Assembly (NCBI RefSeq): GCF_001894765.1
Contig: NZ_BCWV01000004.1
Span: 558,001-622,000, forward strand
DNA length: 64,000 nucleotides
Direction of reading: 5' to 3'
Source of the DNA: Rhodococcoides corynebacterioides NBRC 14404
Lineage (GTDB): Bacteria; Actinomycetota; Actinomycetes; Mycobacteriales; Mycobacteriaceae
A model generated the notes under the pieces. The model searched no databases. It had not been told where the DNA came from and was given only the letters and a program-made list of their open reading frames with translations. This document shows positions 53,741-61,854 of this stretch, one piece after another. Position 1 is the stretch's first letter. Every line of letters starts with the position of its first letter. The translations under genes were made by a program, and so were the position numbers.

Positions 53741-54445
53741 ATGCTGAAACAGGGCGTCGGGTTCGGCGTAGTGGGGATGATCGCCGGTGTTCTGGGGTCC
53801 GCTTTGTCGGGGGCCGCTCTGTCCCCGGGCGGATCCCGAGGCTACGTGGTGGTGGGAACCGCAGGCTTCGCCGGTGATTCGCTCCCGTGGGGCATCTATT
53901 CGCTCATCGGTGCAGCCCTTGTGGGGTTTCTGGTCGGGGCCGTGCTGGGGTCGGCCTTGCACGTCCTCGGAATGAGGGTGTCAGGGGATCCGATCGTCCG
54001 AGCCGGGTCTGTCGCCGCAGTCGGCGTCCTGGGCGTATCGGTGGGCTTGGCGCCGGCGTTGATCGTGGTCGGCTCCGCGTTCGCGGGTGCCTCGTGGGTC
54101 GAGGGCATCGCGACCGAATACGCGACGTTGCCGTTGTACGCGTTCTCCGCGGTGTTGGCGTGGGCATCGACGGTCGTGGCGGTTCGGTTGTTGATGACAC
54201 GGTGGCGCGACGCGTGGTCGGCCCGCACGGTCAGAGCGACAGCGGTGGCCGCCCCGGTCGGCGGCGTGGGTGCGACGGCCTCGGGGGTGGCGGCGGCCTG
54301 GTACCTCGGTTTCGACACGTCGGCACCGACCTGGGTCGTGGTGGTCCTCGTGGTCGCCGTCGTTCTGGCGCTCTCTTTCGGTATCGCCAGGCGGTGGGCG
54401 GTGACCGGGTCGGCCCCCGACCTACCTCATCAGGTCGCACCGTGA
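53741..54445 (+). CDS. Multi-helix membrane protein, unknown family
   Basis: 234 residues with about seven hydrophobic segments (GVGFGVVGMIAGVLGSALSG to WVVVVLVVAVVLALSFGIA). Gly/Ala/Val-rich; no recognised motif. ATG at 53741; an earlier in-frame start would add an unlikely polar leader. Its last 16 bases overlap the convergent gene 54430-55098. A degraded copy of its 3' end occurs at 59190-59300. Confidence 0.6.
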   Translation: MLKQGVGFGVVGMIAGVLGSALSGAALSPGGSRGYVVVGTAGFAGDSLPWGIYSLIGAALVGFLVGAVLGSALHVLGMRVSGDPIVRAGSVAAVGVLGVSVGLAPALIVVGSAFAGASWVEGIATEYATLPLYAFSAVLAWASTVVAVRLLMTRWRDAWSARTVRATAVAAPVGGVGATASGVAAAWYLGFDTSAPTWVVVVLVVAVVLALSFGIARRWAVTGSAPDLPHQVAP

Positions 54446-54828
54446 TGACGCCGGAGTAGAAGACTCACCCGTCCGGCGGCGATGAACGCGGCGACGACGG
54501 CGCAGCCAAAGCATCCGTACACGAGCACCGTCAGGCCCCAGCCTGGTGCGATCGAGGTGAATTCGCCTGTGTACGAGCTGACGCCGCGGCACGTGAACTC
54601 CAGCGGCCACCATGACCGCTCGTCCTCGACCGGGTACGGCGCGATTTCCCAATTCGGACCTCGGTAGCCGAAATGCCGAGGGAATGCCTCGCGGCAGCCG
54701 AGTTGGTTGTTCCAGCGGTAGCTACTCAGCGTTAGCGCGAGAGCGCCCACCACCGTCCCGATCCATGCTGCGGCGGTGCAGTTCGAGATGGTCGCGTCGC
54801 GCAGGCGGATCGAACCGACCGACATGAC
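54308..54828. repeat. Duplicated segment, copy A
   Basis: About 521 bases match 59197-59717 in the same orientation and with equal overall length. The core 54647-54809 differs from 59536-59698 at only about four of 163 bases, while flanks are much less alike. The segment spans the 3' end of the membrane-protein gene and most of the convergent minus-strand gene. Confidence 0.85.
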
Positions 54829-55098
54829 CACGAGTACGGCAAGGACGACAATGGCACCACGACTCCAGCGTTCCAGCGTTCGACATTCGGCAACGGCGGC
54901 CGGGGTGAGAGTGACAGGACCGAACCCGAACGAGGCCGTGCGTCGGTCGTAGCAGGAAACATGCTCGATGCGGCCTGCGCATAGAGCTCGCGGGCGTCGT
55001 CTTGATGGCGTTGACGGGCGGTCGCTGTGGTCTCGGTTCTGCGTGCCCGTCACGTGAAAGTGCGGGCGAAGGACCGGCTGGACGGTGGTTGTCTTCAT
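54430..55098 (-). CDS. Two-helix envelope-type hypothetical protein, paralogue A
   Basis: 222 residues. Two hydrophobic segments (RGAIVVLAVLVVMSVGSI and GLTVLVYGCFGCAVVAAFIAA) with a further one (AAAWIGTVVGALALTLSSY) between; the middle extracellular-type loop holds conserved Cys and Trp (WNNQLGCREAFPRHFGYRG, ERSWWPLEFTCRG). The protein 59316-60092 shares about 120 residues almost exactly. The first 50 residues look unrelated and the true start may lie further in. Function unknown. Confidence 0.55.
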   Translation of the reverse strand: MKTTTVQPVLRPHFHVTGTQNRDHSDRPSTPSRRRPRALCAGRIEHVSCYDRRTASFGFGPVTLTPAAVAECRTLERWSRGAIVVLAVLVVMSVGSIRLRDATISNCTAAAWIGTVVGALALTLSSYRWNNQLGCREAFPRHFGYRGPNWEIAPYPVEDERSWWPLEFTCRGVSSYTGEFTSIAPGWGLTVLVYGCFGCAVVAAFIAAGRVSLLLRRHHGAT

Positions 55099-55355
55099 GC
55101 TGTCGGTATCAGGGCCGCTGTTGTGGTTCGCGGTGGGTCAACGCTATCCCTATGGCGTCAACGGGAAGTTGCGACAATGACATTCGCCGGACAGCGGGGC
55201 AGAATCTTCCCGGAACCGCTCGTAGTCCGTTCGGCCGACGGAGTACGCCCTCACGCGCCGGAATGCTCCAGCAGTGTCGTACCGTAGCGGACTGGACAGC
55301 GGCGGCCGGCGGTGTCGGCACGAACCCAGCAACCTCGCGCGTCAGGGTCGGTAGT

Positions 55356-55682
55356 GTGATTCCCGTGCCGTCGACCGTCCTCGCCGAGTCCGGCCTGAGT
55401 GAATGTCACCTCAGCCCGGACTGCGTCGAGTCTTTCAATCAATTCTTCGTAGATGTCGCCGTCGGTATCGTCGTCATCTCGGCGTGGTTCATCGTGGGAG
55501 CGTTCGTCTCGATCGCGGCACAGGGTCGCCTGACGGGGTCGACAAAAGCGTTCGCTGTCGCGTCCGCGTGGGTCCTGCCCGTCGTCGGATCGGCGGTGTA
55601 CGTCATGCTCCGGAGGCGTCGGAGCACCCGGCATCCCCCCGCTCCCGCATCCGATGGGCGAAGTGCGGACCGGCCTGGGTAA
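55356..55682 (+). CDS. Small PLDc_N-like membrane protein
   Basis: 108 residues. A Cys-bearing N-terminus (SECHLSPDC) precedes two helices (VDVAVGIVVISAWFIVGAFVSI and FAVASAWVLPVVGSAVYVML); the second with WVLPVVGSxVY resembles the second PLDc_N helix. GTG at 55356 chosen to match the family length; open sequence upstream is not coding-like. Related in type to the protein at 46460. Confidence 0.55.
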   Translation: MIPVPSTVLAESGLSECHLSPDCVESFNQFFVDVAVGIVVISAWFIVGAFVSIAAQGRLTGSTKAFAVASAWVLPVVGSAVYVMLRRRRSTRHPPAPASDGRSADRPG

Positions 55683-55749
55683 ACCCTCCGATGAACCTGC
55701 GTGCTGGAAGCCGCACGGGCGGCGGGTCGTCCACGAGCAGGGGAATGTC

Positions 55750-56295
55750 TTACTGGGTGCGCCCGTCGACCCGAAGGACCGGCAGCCACGTCGACAGCGT
55801 GACGGCCAGTGTGCCCACCAGTCTCGGACCGAACACACACAACGACTGCTCCCACGGGTGGCCGAACGTCCCCTCGCTGAAGTCGGGCAGCACGAAGGTG
55901 TAGTAATCGCCGTCCGGGTAAACCGGCACCCTCCACACGGCGTCAGGGGCAGACGCATGCTCGGACAGGTCGAGGCGGTAACCAGGATGCTGCCAATCCA
56001 GCACCACGACTTCGGGAGTATCCGCGATGCCGAGCAAGCAGCGGACAGTCTCCGCGTTGATCGCCTCCATGCGCGCAGCCCACATCGCGGGCACGAGGGT
56101 CGCGTCGAGCCGGAGGTCGAACGTGACCGACGGTGCCGGCTCGGTGATCGCCGGCCAGTCGTCGGCGTGCAGTCCGGGTCGAAGCTCGCCGAGCGCGGCT
56201 CGGAACCGAGACCACGCCTCGTCCAGTTGCTCGCGGTCGAGGAAATCCCACCCGGGCGGCAGAGGTTCACCGTGGTCGTAGGTGCGGGGCGTCAT
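55750..56295 (-). CDS. DUF2716 family protein
   Basis: 181-residue soluble protein. WDFLDREQLDEAWSRFRAAL, the TFDLRLD segment and the C-terminal GDYYTFVLPDFSEGTFGHPW with SLCVFGPRLV fit DUF2716, a family of unknown function frequent in actinobacterial accessory regions. ATG at 56295. It is 39 bases downstream of the membrane protein 56335-57606 on the same strand. Confidence 0.75.
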   Translation of the reverse strand: MTPRTYDHGEPLPPGWDFLDREQLDEAWSRFRAALGELRPGLHADDWPAITEPAPSVTFDLRLDATLVPAMWAARMEAINAETVRCLLGIADTPEVVVLDWQHPGYRLDLSEHASAPDAVWRVPVYPDGDYYTFVLPDFSEGTFGHPWEQSLCVFGPRLVGTLAVTLSTWLPVLRVDGRTQ

Positions 56296-56334
56296 GGGCT
56301 CGATAGTGACGCACCGCCCTGTTGTCGGGCCCCG

Positions 56335-57606
56335 TCACCGTTCGACCGCGCGCGCCGCGCGGCGACCGATCACGAATGCGACCGACGCTGCCGTCACACA
56401 CGCCAGCGCAGCAAGAGTGATCGCACCCGGACTTGCCGGGATGAGCGCGCCCGCACTGGGGAGTTCGCTTGGTTCATCGGTGACCCACATCAGCTCTCCG
56501 CTCGGCCGCCTCCCCAATGCCGAAAAACCAAGTACCGCAACCATCACCGGCAGCAGAATCCCCAGGGCCTTGACAGAGGGGTCCGACACCGGCGTCGACA
56601 GGAAGGAAAAGGCGGCGGCCGCAGGGAGAACCGCGGCGTAGGCGATCGTCGAGACGGGGTTGTCCCAGAAAAGTCCGGAAACGGACACTGCCGCCAGCGC
56701 GCAGCACCCCGGCACCGTCGACGGGATTCGGCGGGCCAGAACGACCCCAGAAGCAATCCCCACCAGAGCAAGCGGTGCCAACCACCACCCACTCCAGATC
56801 ACGTCGTTGACTGTGGTGGCACCGACCGCCAAGCCGGCGCAAAGGAAGCGACCGTCTCGACCGGACCGGAGCGCGACAACGGCCACTACCGCCACCGTGA
56901 CGGCGACGGCGACTACCCACCGACCTGCCGACGATGCGCTGTCACCGAACGACACGTACACACCCCAGATGACGACCGCTGCAATCGGTGCGACGGCCCA
57001 CCGCGATACTGACGGCCGTGTAGGCAACGGCGGCAACGACCTCGACGAAGCCAGAACCACCACACCGACCAGAACGAGCACCGCGATCGGAACCAGCGTG
57101 GTCGCTTCGCTGCCGCGAAGACTGATCGACCAGTCCCGCGGTGAACCGAGGTGCGCATCCGCTTCTCGCCGTGCGGGGTCCGCGGACGCCGCACCGAGAA
57201 CCAGAGCGGTCAGAGCGGATCGTTCCGATCCAGCAGCGGACACCGCGAAACTCAGGAGCAGACCCGCCGCGACCCCCGTCGTCGTCGGCGCCAAACCCGT
57301 GGGCACCGAGACCACCGACGGCGCCGCAAGCACCGTGAGTCCGACAACAGCGCCGACAACCGGGGCAGCCCGGTTACCCCCGCTGAACCGGATTGCTACC
57401 ACGGCCACCACGAGGGCAACGCCCGCAGCCCACGACGGATTCAAGAACAGGTCGGACCAATTGTTGCCGAACGCGTATTCGGAGCGAGTGGCGGTCTCGG
57501 CCTGGTACAGGTCGATCGGCCAGGCATTGCTCAAAGCCCATACGGCCACCAGTGCAGTTCCGGCAGTTGCACTGAAGCGGAGAAGGATTGGGAACGAGAA
57601 CGACAC
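56335..57606 (-). CDS. Polytopic membrane protein, unknown family
   Basis: 423 residues with about eleven hydrophobic segments, for example AGVALVVAVVAIRF, VLVLVGVVVLAS and FVIGRRAARA near the end. No transporter motif recognised. Two polar loops (about 130-165 and 345-375) interrupt. It shares a strand with the DUF2716 gene and may be co-transcribed with it. Confidence 0.65.
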   Translation of the reverse strand: MSFSFPILLRFSATAGTALVAVWALSNAWPIDLYQAETATRSEYAFGNNWSDLFLNPSWAAGVALVVAVVAIRFSGGNRAAPVVGAVVGLTVLAAPSVVSVPTGLAPTTTGVAAGLLLSFAVSAAGSERSALTALVLGAASADPARREADAHLGSPRDWSISLRGSEATTLVPIAVLVLVGVVVLASSRSLPPLPTRPSVSRWAVAPIAAVVIWGVYVSFGDSASSAGRWVVAVAVTVAVVAVVALRSGRDGRFLCAGLAVGATTVNDVIWSGWWLAPLALVGIASGVVLARRIPSTVPGCCALAAVSVSGLFWDNPVSTIAYAAVLPAAAAFSFLSTPVSDPSVKALGILLPVMVAVLGFSALGRRPSGELMWVTDEPSELPSAGALIPASPGAITLAALACVTAASVAFVIGRRAARAVER

Positions 57607-57808
57607 GTGGTCACCCTACGGCCCCGTGTCTCGTCAGCGCGACGTCATTCATTGGAGCCCGTTCGTGCGCGGATCGACGGTGATGTAGAAGCCCGCTGCA
57701 CAATGGGACGGCCAGCAGAGGCTCACCCGCCCGTGGATTCCGAGCCAGAGCAGGGACCGCACTGTCGTTCACGTGCGCATACCCCGGCTCGCGCTTACGG
57801 TCATCACC

Positions 57809-57985
57809 ATGGGCAATCCGCGCACCGCCGCCATCGGTCTGTACGTACTGGCCGTGATCGTGCGCGTCCTGACGTGGTCGGGGACCTCAGCGGCCCAACG
57901 CAGCGCTGACGTCGTCCTGCTTCTCCTGGCCGGCGCCGTCGTCGCGGCGATACTCTCCGTCGGGTACCGAAAGGGTGAATCGTGA
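57809..57985 (+). CDS. Small two-helix protein coupled to the next gene
   Basis: 58 residues from ATG 57809 (70 from the GTG at 57773): AAIGLYVLAVIVRVLTW, a short loop, and ADVVLLLLAGAVVAAILSV, then a basic tail. Its TGA overlaps the GTG start of the following gene (GTGA). Neither start has a strong ribosome site. Not a recognised family. Confidence 0.5.
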   Translation: MGNPRTAAIGLYVLAVIVRVLTWSGTSAAQRSADVVLLLLAGAVVAAILSVGYRKGES

Positions 57986-58983
57986 CCGAATGGGTGGAAG
58001 TCCTGCGCGCACTCACCACACCGAACGACGCACCGCTGCACGGGACCATCCGAGAAGACCCCGGTTCCCAGCGTGACCCGGTCACGTTCAAGACCGCCGG
58101 GTACCGGTCGATGTTCGTCCGGGCTGTCGACGACTGCATCGTCTGGCTCCACGGTCCCGCAATGCGCGTGGAGTACGACGGTGACCCCGTGTTCATTACC
58201 GACGGCACCACCGCCTGGGACTTCACCCCCGATCCGCAGCGCCCACTGGTGGGGCCGACGGATCGGGTGCACTACTTCGGTAAGAATCAGTTCCTGATCA
58301 AGCGACGCACGGCCGCGGAATGGGCCGGTGACGACTTCACCAGACCGACCGGGCCCATCACCGAGGAGACGTTCCTCGACCGTCGATGTTGGACAGTCGA
58401 ACTGGCCCCGCCCGAACGCAAGCCGCACCCGATGCGCATCTGGGTCGACATCGAGACGGGCCGAATACTCGGCTACCGGGTCGACGCGGTCGGCGTGGGC
58501 GCGCACTATGTCGACCTGACGGTCGGCCGGCCTATCGATTCCTCGATGTTCGCCTGGAGTGGTCTCACACAGACGCAACGAGAGCGCCAGGACGAACTCC
58601 GTCGCCGCAGCGACGACGTGAAGAGACGTCAGGCGGAGTGGTTTGCGGACACCGTGACCGCCGAACCCCTCGTCGCGCCCGTCCCTGTCGACTTCACCCC
58701 CGCCACCGTGCCGGTTGCGGACAAAGCAACAGGCGCATTCGAGGGGCACAACGAGCACACCATGCTCGCCCGGAACCCACGGTCCCCCGACGGGAGCTGG
58801 GCACCCAGATGGGGCCCGCTGCACTACGTGTGGTCCACACCCGACTGGGACTGGGCGGCCGCGATGAACGAGGTCGACATCGACGACGACACCGTGCACG
58901 CGTTGCAGAACATCCTCCACCCGGGCGTCCCCGTCGACCGCCAGCGACGCATCGATCCACCCCGCCGCGGCCGAGTCGATTGA
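57982..58983 (+). CDS. Hypothetical soluble protein, possibly LolA-like
   Basis: 333 residues, no signal peptide or membrane helix. The first 190 residues alternate beta strands (FKTAGYRSMFVRAVDDCIVW, MRVEYDGDPVFITDGTTAWDF, MRIWVDIETGRILGYRVDAV) in a way that recalls LolA/lipoprotein-sorting barrels. A charged helix (about 200-225, with ERQDELRRRSDDVKRRQAEW) leads to a Pro-rich C-terminus. It overlaps the small membrane gene, which may tether it. The fold is an inference. Confidence 0.6.
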   Translation: MTEWVEVLRALTTPNDAPLHGTIREDPGSQRDPVTFKTAGYRSMFVRAVDDCIVWLHGPAMRVEYDGDPVFITDGTTAWDFTPDPQRPLVGPTDRVHYFGKNQFLIKRRTAAEWAGDDFTRPTGPITEETFLDRRCWTVELAPPERKPHPMRIWVDIETGRILGYRVDAVGVGAHYVDLTVGRPIDSSMFAWSGLTQTQRERQDELRRRSDDVKRRQAEWFADTVTAEPLVAPVPVDFTPATVPVADKATGAFEGHNEHTMLARNPRSPDGSWAPRWGPLHYVWSTPDWDWAAAMNEVDIDDDTVHALQNILHPGVPVDRQRRIDPPRRGRVD

Positions 58984-59189
58984 TTCTCCCGATCAGCCCC
59001 AACGAGCTACCGTTCGCCTTGTCCGGGCCGAGGGACCTGCCCACCAGCGTTCCCAGAGGAACCTCGATCTCGCCGACGCCGCGAGTGCCCAGCCCACGAC
59101 AAGGCGTGGCCGCATTGCCGGCACCACACGCAGCACCGACGGCCGCCACTGAGTCGTCCTCTGAGTTGAACGCTCCGGGCCATACGTGA

Positions 59190-59300
59190 GCACGCCGGTT
59201 TCGACACGTCAGCATCGACGTGGGCAGCGGCGTTCGTCCTGGCCACCGTTGATTCTCGCGGCATTCTTCGCTGTCGCTAGGCGGCGGGCGAAGATGCTCC
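59190..59300 (+). pseudogene. Remnant of the 3' end of the 53741 membrane-protein gene
   Basis: From 59197 the translation GFDTSASTW matches GFDTSAPTW near the end of the protein 53741-54445; a +1 shift then moves the match to another frame (ILAAFFAVARRRA against LALSFGIARRWA). No start codon or 5' part is present. It lies just before copy B of the duplicated minus-strand gene, in the same arrangement as copy A. The rest of the 332-base gap 58984-59315 holds nothing I can support. Confidence 0.65.
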
Positions 59301-59717
59301 TGGCTTCGATCGACGTCACTGGCTCGCGCTGCGGCGACGTCGCACGACGACACTCACCCGTCTTGCAGCGATGAACGCGGCGACGACTGCGCACCCGAAA
59401 CACCCGTACACGAGCACCGTCAGATTCCAGCCGGGTTCGATCGAAACGAATTCTCTTGTGTAAACGCTGACGCCGCGGCAGGAGAACCCCAGCGGCCACC
59501 ATGACCGCTCGTCCTGAACCGGGTACGGTGCCATCTCCCAATTCGGACCTCGATAGCCGAAATGCCGAGGGAATGCCTCGCGGCAGCCGAGCTGGTTGTT
59601 CCAGCGGTAGCTACTCAGCGTTAGCGCGAGAGCGCCCACCACCGTCCCGATCCATGCTGCGGCAGTGCAGTTCGAGACGGTCGCGTCGCGCAGGCGGAAC
59701 GAGGTGACCGACATGAC
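59197..59717. repeat. Duplicated segment, copy B
   Basis: Second copy of the 54308-54828 segment, 4889 bases downstream and in direct orientation. The core 59536-59698 is nearly identical to copy A. It includes the gene remnant at 59190 and most of the gene 59316-60092. Confidence 0.85.
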
Positions 59718-60092
59718 GAGGAGTGCAACGAGGACGATCAACGGAACCACGATCACAGCGTGCCAGCAGTCGGCACCCGCCACGATGCCCGGGGCGCCAG
59801 CGGAGACGCCTGTCTGACACCGTTCTTTCGCTCGCAGCACCTCCACCACTGCTCGACCGGCGGTCTCCCACTGATCGGCGTGGCCTGTGGGCTCGGCTCG
59901 CAATTGCGCCAGGGCGACGGCGACCGGCCCGGTGGTGATCCCCGTGCGAATCACCACCGCGTTCGGTGAGGTAGCGACCATCTCGTCATCGGACTGCGCC
60001 CACGACGTATCGGCATCGGAAGCCGCCAGAAAGAACTGATGGTAATCAGCCTCGACTTCCGGGCTCAGGTATGCCACGGATTCGACGCCCAC
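59316..60092 (-). CDS. Membrane-anchored hypothetical protein, paralogue B
   Basis: 258 residues. The N-terminal 110 residues are soluble (YLSPEVEADYHQFFLAASDADTSW, then a segment with several Ala/Val strands). Then three hydrophobic segments as in paralogue A, with the near-identical loop RWNNQLGCREAFPRHFGYRG and conserved SWWPLGFSCRG. The N-terminal domain is better developed than in copy A, so this may be the fuller version. GTG at 60092. Last gene of a five-gene minus-strand run. Confidence 0.6.
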   Translation of the reverse strand: MGVESVAYLSPEVEADYHQFFLAASDADTSWAQSDDEMVATSPNAVVIRTGITTGPVAVALAQLRAEPTGHADQWETAGRAVVEVLRAKERCQTGVSAGAPGIVAGADCWHAVIVVPLIVLVALLVMSVTSFRLRDATVSNCTAAAWIGTVVGALALTLSSYRWNNQLGCREAFPRHFGYRGPNWEMAPYPVQDERSWWPLGFSCRGVSVYTREFVSIEPGWNLTVLVYGCFGCAVVAAFIAARRVSVVVRRRRSASQ

Positions 60093-60131
60093 AGCCGTCG
60101 TGGCATTGACCGTCGCACGTCCGCATCAGGG

Positions 60132-60671
60132 TCAGCGTTCGTGTGTGACCCGCTGCCCGACGGCAATCCGCCCTCGGGCGACAGAAGCTGAACTGTCCCG
60201 CATGAGCACCCGTAGGGGCACCTGCTTCCCGACGCCGCGTTCGTCGTTCGACGGTCCGCTGTCGGAACGGCGCCGAGTTTGCATGGCAGCGAGAATCGAG
60301 CCCAGCGCTGCGACCGCAACCACACTGAACCCGATGCGGCCCAGCACGATCAGTGATCCGACGCCGAGGAGCACCAGTGCTGCCACGCTTCCCCAGCGCG
60401 CGGCCGGGCGCGGCCACAGCGCCGGCATCACACACAGCAACGCAGCGCCCACGACGACCGCTATCGCACCCCACCCGACGATGTCGAAAGTGGACATCAT
60501 GCAGGTGGCGGTGGCGTCGATGATCTCGCACGAGCTCACCTGGTACTCGCGAATCGACCCGGCGACGACACCCACCGCGGCGACAATGGCCACGATCGAG
60601 GCCAGCACCAACCACGCCCACCGCGCCGGCGCCCCGTCAGGTGACCTCTCGCCGTGCATCACCGCTGTCAT
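60132..60671 (-). CDS. Four-helix membrane protein, unknown family
   Basis: 179 residues: four hydrophobic segments (WLVLASIVAIVAAVGVVAG, GWGAIAVVVGAALLCVMPAL, AALVLLGVGSLIVLG, FSVVAVAALGSILAAM). The loop after helix 1 contains two Cys (SSCEIIDATATCMMS). The last 50 residues are polar. Nine bases after the previous gene's stop with a GAGG site, so in the same operon. Confidence 0.6.
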   Translation of the reverse strand: MTAVMHGERSPDGAPARWAWLVLASIVAIVAAVGVVAGSIREYQVSSCEIIDATATCMMSTFDIVGWGAIAVVVGAALLCVMPALWPRPAARWGSVAALVLLGVGSLIVLGRIGFSVVAVAALGSILAAMQTRRRSDSGPSNDERGVGKQVPLRVLMRDSSASVARGRIAVGQRVTHER

Positions 60672-60680
60672 CGCCTCAGC

Positions 60681-61805
60681 CTAAGCCGGTGGCTGGTCGT
60701 CCTCGACCCAGTCGAGCCGCTCCCCGTCGGACTCACTCACCCACAGGCGGACATCGTCGGCGACGATCCTCGCCGCGTCGGTGAACCAGTATGTCTCGTC
60801 CGGCGCCCATCCGGCGATGACGCTCGCACAGTCGTCGTCGACCGGAATAGCCGTCGTCGCAGCGGAGAGGTATCCCGTCGTGGTGAGGTGGACACCGTCG
60901 TACACCTCGGCCACCCGTAGCCAGTCCGGGATGACCCACCGGCCCGACCGACCGGTGGTGCGGTACCACTCGTGCCGCTTCTGCGCCGTCACCTCGAGGG
61001 GGAATCGCCGGCACAACTGCGCCCACGCCTGTGGGCCGTCGACCTCGAACACCCGAGCACCCTCCGCGACGGTGACGCGCCGCGACACGGCTCGCGCCGG
61101 GTCCGAGCCGTCCTCGACGAACCACAACCCCGCAGGCGTCCCATCGGCCAACAGGCGAGACGAACACAGCGTCGGCGGGTTGGACCACCACTCACCCCCG
61201 ACGCTGGCTGTGGGATCTAAGGGCCGTTCCCGCGCCGCGCGCTCCTCCTCCACTGCGGTACGAATGGACCACTCGGACAACACCTCTGCCGCCGGCCGCC
61301 CCACCGCGGAATCGTCGAGAAGGCCCGCGTCACCGAAGCTCCGCCCCACCGCCCACTGCTCCGTGAGCACCGCATCGGACGACCACCACTCGGTCCACGG
61401 CGACTGCGCGACGTGCTCGGCGACCCGCCGCAGCGCTCCCCGCACGGCTTCGGTCGCGGCGAGAACGTCCGCACCATCCGGTTCCTGCCAGTACTGCGCA
61501 AAGTCCATCGACAACTCCATCGTCTGCCGCACCGCTTTCGCGGTGACCTCCGGCAGCACCACGCGGGAGAGTCGGTCCGCGACCTCCTCGGCGGTCACCA
61601 CCGTCCGCCGCGCCTCCTCCGCACCGGGACCGAACATCACCACCCCGGAGCCCCGATCGACGTCGAGGCGATACGCCGCCAGGAACACCGCCGTGTGAAA
61701 CGAGTTCTGCGACTGCATCCCCGACAGCCGGTCCGCAGTGAGCGCGTATTCCAGCAAGAGCCGCCGACCACGCGGACCCGCCAACAACGTCTCGACCACA
61801 CTCAT
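60681..61805 (-). CDS. Hypothetical soluble protein
   Basis: 374 residues, no signal or membrane helix. The N-terminal half is helical (LLEYALTADRLSGMQSQNSF, AVRQTMELSMDFAQYWQEPD); the C-terminal half is beta-rich and Trp-rich (EWWSNPPTLCSSRLLADGTP, HEWYRTTGRSGRWVIPDWLR). I do not recognise the family. ATG at 61805. Third gene of the operon entering from the right edge. Confidence 0.65.
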   Translation of the reverse strand: MSVVETLLAGPRGRRLLLEYALTADRLSGMQSQNSFHTAVFLAAYRLDVDRGSGVVMFGPGAEEARRTVVTAEEVADRLSRVVLPEVTAKAVRQTMELSMDFAQYWQEPDGADVLAATEAVRGALRRVAEHVAQSPWTEWWSSDAVLTEQWAVGRSFGDAGLLDDSAVGRPAAEVLSEWSIRTAVEEERAARERPLDPTASVGGEWWSNPPTLCSSRLLADGTPAGLWFVEDGSDPARAVSRRVTVAEGARVFEVDGPQAWAQLCRRFPLEVTAQKRHEWYRTTGRSGRWVIPDWLRVAEVYDGVHLTTTGYLSAATTAIPVDDDCASVIAGWAPDETYWFTDAARIVADDVRLWVSESDGERLDWVEDDQPPA

Positions 61806-61854
61806 CGGTTCACCTTCTCAGACAGGTGGCGACGGCGACCCACCTATGACCGGG

